64,000 nucleotides of DNA, taken from the NCBI RefSeq assembly GCF_017312725.1, contig NZ_BOPO01000113.1, forward strand, positions 62,001 to 126,000, read 5' to 3'. Both the position numbers and the translations under genes were made by a program. Source of the stretch: Actinocatenispora comari (GTDB lineage Bacteria; Actinomycetota; Actinomycetes; Mycobacteriales; Micromonosporaceae). A model generated the notes under the pieces. It saw only the letters and a list, made by a program, of their open reading frames with translations. It did no database searches and was not told the DNA's origin. This document shows positions 33,641-40,582 of the stretch, one piece after another. The first letter of the stretch is position 1; each line of letters starts with the position of its first letter.

Positions 33641-34296
33641 GCGACGCGACGCCTCCCGACCTGTCGATCTACCTCATCGCCGACGTGCCGAGCTGTCTCT
33701 CCGCCGGCCGGACGGTCGAGGAGACCGTGGCCGCCGCCGCTCGCGGCGGCGTGAGTGCGGTGCAGTTGCGGGACAAGCACGCCCGCGGTGGGGAGCTGCT
33801 CGACACCGTGGCCCGGGTGGCGCGGGCGCTGCCACCGCACGTCCCGCTGATCGTCAACGACCGGGTCGACGTCTACCTCGCCGCGCGGCTGGCCGGCATC
33901 CGGGTCGCCGGTGTCCACATCGGACAGTCCGACCTGCCGGTGCCCGCCACCCGGACGCTGATCGGCCCGGACGCGCTGCTGGGACTCAGCGCGTCCACCG
34001 CCGACCAGCTCGCCGCGGCGAACCGCGCACCGGTGGACTACGTCGGCATCGGCGCGCTGCACGCCACCGGCACCAAGCAGGACGCGCCACCGCCGTTGGG
34101 CACCGACGGGTTCCGCCGGCTGGTCCCGCGGTGCCGGCGGCCGGTGGTGGCGATCGGCGGCATCTCGGTCGACGATCTGCCGGCGCTGCGCGCCGCCGGC
34201 GCGGCGGGGGCGGCCGTCGCCGCCGCGGTCTGCCGCGCGACGGACCCGCGCGCCGCGGCGAGCCGGCTGGCCGCGGCCTGGCGGGAGGCGGCATGA
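33637..34296 (+). CDS. thiE: Thiamine-phosphate synthase
   Basis: 219 residues. ThiE condenses HMP-PP with HET-P to give thiamine phosphate. The TIM-barrel motifs are [59 protein letters not shown] (phosphate loop) and [12 protein letters not shown]. Its start overlaps the thiM stop and its stop overlaps the thiD start, both as ATGA, so translation of all three is coupled under the riboswitch. Confidence 0.95.
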   Translation: MSDATPPDLSIYLIADVPSCLSAGRTVEETVAAAARGGVSAVQLRDKHARGGELLDTVARVARALPPHVPLIVNDRVDVYLAARLAGIRVAGVHIGQSDLPVPATRTLIGPDALLGLSASTADQLAAANRAPVDYVGIGALHATGTKQDAPPPLGTDGFRRLVPRCRRPVVAIGGISVDDLPALRAAGAAGAAVAAAVCRATDPRAAASRLAAAWREAA

Positions 34297-35765
34297 TCCC
34301 GCGGGTGCTGTCGATCGCCGGCACCGACCCCACCGGCGGCGCCGGCATCCAGGCCGATCTGAAGAGCATCGCCGCGACCGGCGGGTACGGCATGGCGGTG
34401 GTGACCGCGCTGGTCGCGCAGAACACCAGGGGTGTGCGTGGCGTGCACGTCCCGCCGGCCGGTTTCCTGGCCGACCAGCTGGCCGCGGTCAGCGACGACG
34501 TCGAGATCGACGCGGTCAAGATCGGGATGCTCGCCGACGCCACCGTCGCCGGGGTCGTGTCGGACTGGCTGCGCCGCTGCCGGCCGCCGGTCGTGGTGCT
34601 GGACCCGGTGATGGTGGCCACCAGCGGCGACCGGTTGCTCGATCCCGACGCCGAGCGGGCGCTGCGGGAGCTGATCGGGCACGCCGACCTGATCACCCCG
34701 AACATCCCCGAGCTGGCCGTACTCGCCGGTGCTTCGCCGGCGAGCGACTGGGCCGGCGCCGTGGCGCAGGCCCTGGCCGTGTCCCGCCGGTACCGGGTGC
34801 TCGTCCTCGCCAAGGGCGGGCACCTGGCCGGCGGCCCGGTGCGCGACGCGCTGGTCGACGCCGCCGGCGGACAGGCCGTCGTGGAGTTCCGGGGTGAGCG
34901 GCTGGAGACCCACAACACGCACGGCACCGGCTGTTCGCTGTCCTCGGCGGTGGCGACGCTGCGGGTACGGCTCGGCGACTGGGCACCGGCCGTCGCGGCG
35001 GCCCGGGACTGGCTGGCCGAGTCGATCGCCGCCGGCGCCGAACTCGGCGTCGGCGGCGGCAACGGTCCGGTGCACCACCTCGCCGGGCTCTGGTCCCGCG
35101 GCGGCCTGCGCACCCGGCCCCGCCCGGCCAGGTTGGCCGAGCGCTGGTGGCAGCAGGTTGCCGAGCTGCGGCGCGACATCGAGGCACTGCCTTTCGTACG
35201 GGGGCTCGCCGAGGGCGACCTCGACCGAGCCGCGTTCGAGTGGTACCTGGCCCAGGACTCCTGCTACTTGCGGGACTACTCGCGCGCGCTGGCCGCGGCG
35301 AGCACGCTGGCGACCGAGCCGTCGGCGCAGCGGTTCTGGGCGGACTGCGCGCAGGGCGCGCTGGTCGAGGAACAGCGGCTGCACCGCGCGCTGCTGGGTG
35401 ACCGACCGCGGCCGCCGGCCGCACCGAGCACGACGCGCTACGTCGACCACCTACTCGCCACCGCGGCACGCGGCGACTACCGGGTGTTGATCGCGGCGCT
35501 GTTGCCGTGTTTCTGGCTCTACCAGAATCTCGGCAGCCGACTGGCCGCCCGGAGCGATGCCGCCCATCCCTACCGGGCGTGGCTGGACGCCTACGGCGAC
35601 GCCGAGTTCGCGGCCCAGAACGAGCGGGCCATCGATCTCGTCACCACCGCGGCGGTCGAGGCCGACGAGCCGACCAGGGACCGGATGTGGCGGGCGTTCC
35701 GCGCCTCCTGCGAGCACGAGGCGGCGTTCTTCGCCGCCCCGCTGGCCGCCCGGCCGGCCGGCTGA
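34293..35765 (+). CDS. thiD: Fused HMP/HMP-P kinase and TenA thiaminase II
   Basis: 490 residues. The ThiD domain (~1-260): VLSIAGTDPTGGAGIQADLK, VKIGMLAD, DPVMVATSGDRLLDP, and THGTGCSLSSAVA (catalytic Cys loop). The TenA domain (~280-490): FEWYLAQDSCYLRDYSRALA, ALLPCFWLYQNLG with the TenA cysteine, and CEHEAAFFAA with the late Glu. The fusion therefore pairs pyrimidine salvage from degraded thiamine (TenA) with its phosphorylation (ThiD). It is cytosolic and last in the riboswitch operon; an imperfect repeat follows the stop. Confidence 0.93.
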   Translation: MIPRVLSIAGTDPTGGAGIQADLKSIAATGGYGMAVVTALVAQNTRGVRGVHVPPAGFLADQLAAVSDDVEIDAVKIGMLADATVAGVVSDWLRRCRPPVVVLDPVMVATSGDRLLDPDAERALRELIGHADLITPNIPELAVLAGASPASDWAGAVAQALAVSRRYRVLVLAKGGHLAGGPVRDALVDAAGGQAVVEFRGERLETHNTHGTGCSLSSAVATLRVRLGDWAPAVAAARDWLAESIAAGAELGVGGGNGPVHHLAGLWSRGGLRTRPRPARLAERWWQQVAELRRDIEALPFVRGLAEGDLDRAAFEWYLAQDSCYLRDYSRALAAASTLATEPSAQRFWADCAQGALVEEQRLHRALLGDRPRPPAAPSTTRYVDHLLATAARGDYRVLIAALLPCFWLYQNLGSRLAARSDAAHPYRAWLDAYGDAEFAAQNERAIDLVTTAAVEADEPTRDRMWRAFRASCEHEAAFFAAPLAARPAG

Positions 35766-35799
35766 GTCGCCCCGGGCGGCCCTGAGCCGCTCGGGCGGC
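35761..35799. repeat. Imperfect 20/19-bp repeat over the thiD-tenA stop
   Basis: GCTGAGTCGCCCCGGGCGGC (35761-35780) is followed by CCTGAGCCGCTCGGGCGGC (35781-35799), with one base lost and few changes. TGA occurs in both copies, at 35763 and 35783, in different frames. Confidence 0.6.
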
Positions 35800-35824
35800 C
35801 CGCCGGGCCCGGTCGGGCGCCGGC

Positions 35825-36388
35825 TCACCGCCGCTCGTGCACGCCGCGGGCGGTGCGCAGCAACTCGGCCACGCCGTACCGCTCGGGGTCGATCCGGACC
35901 GAGACCGCGACACCCGGCCGGACCAGCCAGAACACCCGGTCGTCGGTGCGCAGGCCGGGGTGGTGGCCGATCGTCACCCGGGTCAGCCGCCAGTCGGGGC
36001 CCTGCTCCAGGTAGTCGGTCAGGTAGCCGCGCAGCGCGGCCAGGCTGGTCAGCCGGTCACCGCGCAGCGTCTCGACGGTGAGGTCGACCCGCCAGCCGTC
36101 GCCGTGCCGGCTCTCCCAGTCACGGGAACAGAAGGCGACCTCGTCCCACTCGTACGCGAAGTCCGACGGGGTCCCGAGGCCCGCCGGCAGGTGGGTCAGG
36201 CGGAAGCCGTCGAGCACCGGCGCCGGATGCGCGGCGACCGGGCGGGACGGCGCGGCCGCGGTGTCCCGGACGCCGGACCCGGCCGGTCCGGCGTGCGCCG
36301 GCAGGGCCGGGGCGACCGCGCACACCGCGCCGACGGCCAGGCCGGCGATCGACAGGCGCCGGGCGCGGCGGGAGAGCTGCAGCGACAT
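35825..36388 (-). CDS. Secreted protein of unknown function
   Basis: 187 residues from ATG 36388 with GGAG 7 bases upstream. The N-terminus is a signal peptide: RRARRLSIAG, a hydrophobic core (LAVGAVCAVAPAL) and a PAHAG cleavage site near residue 30. The mature part (~150 residues) has no motif I recognise; it contains FAYEWDEVAFCSRDWESRHG and GPDWRLTRVTIGHHPGLRTD. The short mixed beta-rich pattern suggests a small extracellular domain. It is divergent from the next secreted-protein gene. Confidence 0.7.
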   Translation of the reverse strand: MSLQLSRRARRLSIAGLAVGAVCAVAPALPAHAGPAGSGVRDTAAAPSRPVAAHPAPVLDGFRLTHLPAGLGTPSDFAYEWDEVAFCSRDWESRHGDGWRVDLTVETLRGDRLTSLAALRGYLTDYLEQGPDWRLTRVTIGHHPGLRTDDRVFWLVRPGVAVSVRIDPERYGVAELLRTARGVHERR

Positions 36389-36669
36389 GACTGCTCCGTT
36401 TCGTTCGTGGCGGGACCCGCACGGCGGGTCGGACGGCATCCATCGTCGATCCCGGACGGCTGGGATCGGCTGTGCCGCAACGGATCTGTGCACAACCGGC
36501 ACCCCTGTGGACAACCTTGCCGATTCCCGCGAGGCGTGCTATGCGCCCGCCCGCGGCGCGACGAAGTTGGTGGAAAATTACGAGATTCCGGTTAACAAGG
36601 GCAGCGAGCTACATCCACCGCGAGATACCGTGAGAGCCCCATTTCGGCTCAGCGACAAGGGGTTCCGTC

Positions 36670-37875
36670 ATGGCATTCCGGAGAAGACTCGTGGCGCTCG
36701 CCGCCACCGGAGCGGTGCTGCTGGCCGGCGCGGCCCTCACCGCCACCACGTCCACCGTCGCCTCCGCGGCGAGTGGCCCCACCACGTTGCCGACCAGCCA
36801 GTTCACGCTGACCTCCGACTACCACCAGTACGACACCCTCGACTCGGCGCTGGTGAGCAAGCTCGGCACCGCGTCGGTCGACACGGTGATGAAGAACGCC
36901 AACCACACCCGCACCGGCATCACCGACTCGCTGGGCATCGCCGGCTACCAGACCGGGTTCAAGTTCGACTCCGGCGACAACTCCGACTGCACCAACTACC
37001 CGCAGGGCATCACCACCAGCCGGGACGCCGTCGGCACCGCGAACAGCGGCAACTACGACGGCCACCAGCTGATCGCGGTGAGCTGGTACACCAAGGCGGG
37101 TTGCGACGGGGCGCAGTCGCGCAGCCGGATCACGCTGGTCGACTGGGACGCCACCTGGCCCAACACGTACCGCAAGATCCTGCTGGTGGAGCCGACCGGC
37201 ACGGCCACCACGCCGAACTTCAAGGACATCCCGATCCACGCCGGCGGCGTCTCGTGGTACGGCGACTACCTCTACGTCGCCGACACCGGGCACGGCATGC
37301 GGGTTTTCAACATGAAGAAGATCCTCAAGACCGACACCAGCGGCAGCTCCAGCGCCATCGGCCGGCAGTCCGACGGCACCTACCACGCGCACAACTACGC
37401 CTACGTGCTTCCGCAGGTCGGCACGATCACCTCGCACACCACCTCGGGCACCTCCGTGGTGTGGTCGACGATCTCGCTGGACCGGGTGAGCTCCTCGATC
37501 GTGATGACCGAGTACACCTGCGCCAGCTGCACGAACTACCCGCAGCGGGCGCCGCGGGCGCTGCGGTTCCCGTTCGCGTCCGGCGCCACCACCTTCGCCG
37601 CGACCACCACGGCGAGCGAGGCGCTGCAACTGCCCTGGTACAACCTGAACGGGGTCGGCTCGCACAACGGACGCTGGTGGTTCAACTCCTCGGGTGCGAA
37701 GAAGCTGTACTACTGGACCCCGTCGACCGGCTCGCACACGTACAGCTGGGTCGGTGGCGGCGAGAGCCTCAGCTACTGGGAGGACGCGTCCGGCCCGGAC
37801 CTGCTGTGGTCGCTGCAGGAGCCCAGCGGCCACCGCAACGTCTTCGCGGTCACCCAGTCCACCTACGGGCCCTGA
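36670..37875 (+). CDS. Secreted beta-propeller-like protein of unknown function
   Basis: 401 residues. Signal peptide at the N-terminus: RRRLVALAATGAVLLAGA with a TVASAAS cleavage region near 30-36. The mature protein is Ser/Thr/Tyr/Trp-rich with repeated strand segments (GGVSWYGDYLYVADTGHGMR, HNGRWWFNSSGAKKLYYW, ESLSYWEDASGPDLLWSLQE), suggesting a propeller. Two Cys in CASCTNYP may form a disulphide. AAGGGG precedes the ATG. No enzyme motif is clear. A 25-bp repeat crosses the stop, and a strong hairpin follows. Confidence 0.75.
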   Translation: MAFRRRLVALAATGAVLLAGAALTATTSTVASAASGPTTLPTSQFTLTSDYHQYDTLDSALVSKLGTASVDTVMKNANHTRTGITDSLGIAGYQTGFKFDSGDNSDCTNYPQGITTSRDAVGTANSGNYDGHQLIAVSWYTKAGCDGAQSRSRITLVDWDATWPNTYRKILLVEPTGTATTPNFKDIPIHAGGVSWYGDYLYVADTGHGMRVFNMKKILKTDTSGSSSAIGRQSDGTYHAHNYAYVLPQVGTITSHTTSGTSVVWSTISLDRVSSSIVMTEYTCASCTNYPQRAPRALRFPFASGATTFAATTTASEALQLPWYNLNGVGSHNGRWWFNSSGAKKLYYWTPSTGSHTYSWVGGGESLSYWEDASGPDLLWSLQEPSGHRNVFAVTQSTYGP

Positions 37876-37916
37876 CCGGGCCCCCCGGACGGGGCCCTGA
37901 CCAGGGTCCCCGGACG
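37867..37916. repeat. 25-bp tandem repeat over the stop of the secreted protein
   Basis: Units 37867-37891 and 37892-37916 agree at 22 of 25 positions, both opening GGGCCCTGACC. The real stop TGA (37873-37875) is duplicated at 37898-37900 in another frame. Confidence 0.85.
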
Positions 37917-37933
37917 CCGGGGGACCTCGTGAT

Positions 37934-37963
37934 CGGGCCGGACCGGCAGACCGGTCCGGCCCG
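37934..37963. terminator. Perfect 13-bp hairpin after the secreted-protein gene
   Basis: Arms 37934-37946 and 37951-37963 (CGGGCCGGACCGG type) with a CAGA loop, followed by a short T-containing stretch. It lies between the secreted-protein stop and the amidohydrolase start. Confidence 0.75.
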
Positions 37964-38000
37964 GTGTTTCACTGGAGGTCCAGTCGTCGTGAGGGGGCCG

Positions 38001-39653
38001 ATGTCGGACAGCGAGCCGGACGCCGGGCAGATCGTCACCGCGGAACGCATCGTCGCCGGGGACGGGACCGAGCCGGAGGCGTTCGTCGTGGTCGGCGAGT
38101 GGATCCGGCAGACCGGTCCGGTCGCGGCGCTGCGGGCGGCGTGGCCGGGCGCCACGCTGGTCGACCTCGGCGCGGTCACCCTGGTACCGGGGTTCAACGA
38201 CGCGCACAGCCATCCGACCGTGTGCGCCGAGCAGCTGCTGCAGCTCGACCTCTCCCCGCAGCGGGTACCGGACCGGGCGTCGATGCTGGCCGCGCTCGCG
38301 CAGCGGGCCGCCGGCACCCCGCCCGGCGAGTGGATCGTGGGCTGCGGGGTCGACCCGGCGCGCAGCCTCGGCGGCGTGCCGCTGACCGCCGACGAGCTGG
38401 ACACCGCGTGCCCGCACCAGCCCGTGCTGGTGGTCGACGTGACGCTGCACGCCGGTGTGCTGAACAGCGCCGGCCTAGCGCTCGCCGGGTACCGGGGGGT
38501 CGACGACGCGCCGGGCGGCGGCGAGCTGGGGCACGACGCGGCGGGGCGGTTGACCGGGGTGCTGGTCGACCAGGCGCTCTACGACGTGGCGTTCCCGGCG
38601 TTCACCCGACGGGCCACGATCGTGCCGCGGCCGGACCGGGCGGCGGCGCAGCGGGCGTTCGTGCGGTTCGCCGGCCGGCTGCACGCGGCCGGCATCACCT
38701 CGGTGGGCGATGCGATGGTCGGCCCCGAGTCGTGGGCGACGCTGGCCGGGCTGGCCGCGGCCGGCGAGCTGCCGCTGCGGGTCAACGCGCTGGTCGGCTA
38801 CGAGCACTGGGAGTCGTTCCGGGCGCTGGAGCTGCCGGCACCGGTACCGACCGACCGGCTGCGGGTCGGCGGGGTGAAGGCGTTCGCGGACGGCGCGGTC
38901 AACGGCGGCGTCGCCTGGACCAAGCAGCCGGTACCGGCGGCGGAGGCGCCGGGCCAGCCGCGGATGTCGCCCGCCCAGCTGCGGCAGGTGGTCGCCGACG
39001 TGCACGAGCACGACGGCACGATCGCGGTGCACGCCAACGGCGACCGGGCGATCGCCGAGGTCCTGGCGGCGATCGACGCGGCGCAGCAGCGCCGACCGCG
39101 GCCACAGGTACGGCATCGCGTCGAGCACGTCGCGATCGTCGACGACGAGATCGTCGCGGCGATGCGGGCGCTGCGGGTGGTCGCTGTGCCGTTCGGGCAG
39201 TACCCGGCGGCGCACGGGGACAAGCTGCGCCGGTTCTACGACGCCGACCGGATCGAGCGGATGTTCGCGCACCGCACGCTGCTCGCCGCGGGCGTCCCGG
39301 TGGCCGGCTCCTCCGACCACCCGTGCGGGCCGTACGAGCCGCTGTTCGCGCTGCAGAGCCTGGTCACCCGGCGGGACCGCAACGGCGCACCGTTCGGCGA
39401 CCGCCAGGCGATCACGGCCACCCAGGCGCTCGCCGTCTACACCACCGGCTCGGCGTACGCGTCCGGTGAGGAGGCGACCAAGGGCCGGATCGCGGCCGGA
39501 CAGATCGCCGACTTCGTCGCGCTCGCCGACGATCCCCGCACCGTGGCGGCGGACCGGATCGCCGGCATCGAGGTGGTCGGTACCTGGCTCGGCGGTACCC
39601 GGGTCCACCCGGCGCCGGCCGGCCCGGGAGGGGTCCCGCCCGCGGGCGGGTAG
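38001..39653 (+). CDS. YtcJ-type amidohydrolase
   Basis: 550 residues from ATG 38001 (MSDSEPDAGQIVTAERIVAG); GTG 37989 with an upstream GGAGG is an alternative. Amidohydrolase metal motifs: PGFNDAHSHPT (HxH), VKAFADGAV with the bridging Lys-like position, VHANGDRA and VRHRVEHVAIVDDE (later His), and AGSSDHPCGPYEP (final Asp). The C-terminal beta sandwich is GRIAAGQIADFVALADDP. YtcJ-like enzymes hydrolyse amide or carbamate bonds; the substrate is unknown. It is cytosolic. Confidence 0.88.
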   Translation: MSDSEPDAGQIVTAERIVAGDGTEPEAFVVVGEWIRQTGPVAALRAAWPGATLVDLGAVTLVPGFNDAHSHPTVCAEQLLQLDLSPQRVPDRASMLAALAQRAAGTPPGEWIVGCGVDPARSLGGVPLTADELDTACPHQPVLVVDVTLHAGVLNSAGLALAGYRGVDDAPGGGELGHDAAGRLTGVLVDQALYDVAFPAFTRRATIVPRPDRAAAQRAFVRFAGRLHAAGITSVGDAMVGPESWATLAGLAAAGELPLRVNALVGYEHWESFRALELPAPVPTDRLRVGGVKAFADGAVNGGVAWTKQPVPAAEAPGQPRMSPAQLRQVVADVHEHDGTIAVHANGDRAIAEVLAAIDAAQQRRPRPQVRHRVEHVAIVDDEIVAAMRALRVVAVPFGQYPAAHGDKLRRFYDADRIERMFAHRTLLAAGVPVAGSSDHPCGPYEPLFALQSLVTRRDRNGAPFGDRQAITATQALAVYTTGSAYASGEEATKGRIAAGQIADFVALADDPRTVAADRIAGIEVVGTWLGGTRVHPAPAGPGGVPPAGG

Positions 39654-39741
39654 ACCTGTGCCGGCCGGGGCCGCCCAGGACGGCGCCGGTCGCGGCACGC
39701 ACCCGACACCACCGCGGGGCCCGCGAGGCGAAGGGACAGCC

Positions 39742-40533
39742 ATGGCCGACGAGTTCATCCCGCACTACCTGCCGTCGAGCACGCCGAGCCTGGCCCGGGG
39801 CGTACCGCCGGCGCCGGCCGGGACGCTGTTCGTACTGTCCGAGCAGGGCGGGTACGCGATGCCGCCGCGCCGGTTCACGCTGCTGTTCGGCCGCGGCAGC
39901 GAGGACGGCGACGTGCACGTCCCGGTCGGTACCGACGACCCCTACATCAGCCGCTGCCACGGCCGGCTGATGTGCGACGGCGAACGGTGGTGGCTGCGCA
40001 ACGCCGGCCGGCTGCCGATCCGGCTACCCGCCGACGCGCTGCTGCTGTCCGGTCAGGAGATGCCGGTGGCGCCGGGATACCTGCCGCTGCTGATCGGCCG
40101 CGGCAAGCGGTCGCACCTGGTGGAGCTGCGGCTGGTGGGCCGCGGGCCGGCCGACACCCGCGGCGCGCCGGGCGCCTCGACCCGGGCCGATCCGAACGCC
40201 TACCCGCTGGACGACACCGAACGGGTGCTGCTCGCCTCGCTCGCCCAGCGGTACCTGCGGGGCGAGCCGCACGCGGCGCCGGTGGCCTGGAAGCAGGTGG
40301 TCGACGACCTGAACATGCTGGCGCTGCCGCGCGGCAACGGGCAGCCGTGGAACGAACGGGCGGTCGCGAACGCGGTGGCCCGCATCCGGGCCAGCATCCC
40401 GGACCTGCCGTCGCCGGACGAGCTGGGCGTACCGCTGGGCAACGCGGTCAACGCGACCCTGATCCAGGCGTTGCTGCGTTCGGCCACCCTGACCCCGGCC
40501 GATCTCGCCCGGCTGGACGGCCCGGACGGTTGA
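39742..40533 (+). CDS. FHA-domain protein
   Basis: 263 residues. Residues ~40-125 form an FHA domain: RRFTLLFGRGSEDGDVHVPV, then YISRCHGRLMCDGERWWLRN (FHA Ser-x-x-His region) and RLPIRLP. The C-terminal part (YPLDDTERVLLASLAQRYLR, WNERAVANAVARIRASIPDL) resembles helix-rich output domains seen with FHA regulators. FHA reads phospho-Thr, so the adjacent convergent Ser/Thr kinase is a natural partner. AAGGGACAG precedes the ATG. Confidence 0.85.
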   Translation: MADEFIPHYLPSSTPSLARGVPPAPAGTLFVLSEQGGYAMPPRRFTLLFGRGSEDGDVHVPVGTDDPYISRCHGRLMCDGERWWLRNAGRLPIRLPADALLLSGQEMPVAPGYLPLLIGRGKRSHLVELRLVGRGPADTRGAPGASTRADPNAYPLDDTERVLLASLAQRYLRGEPHAAPVAWKQVVDDLNMLALPRGNGQPWNERAVANAVARIRASIPDLPSPDELGVPLGNAVNATLIQALLRSATLTPADLARLDGPDG

Positions 40534-40542
40534 TCGCCGGAG

Positions 40543-40561
40543 CCGGGCCGGCCGGGCCCGG
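40543..40561. terminator. Hairpin between the convergent FHA and kinase genes
   Basis: CCGGGCC and GGCCCGG arms flank a 5-base loop in the 49-bp gap between the two 3' ends; it could serve both directions. Confidence 0.5.
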
Positions 40562-40582
40562 ACGGGCGGTCGACAGCGCGGG

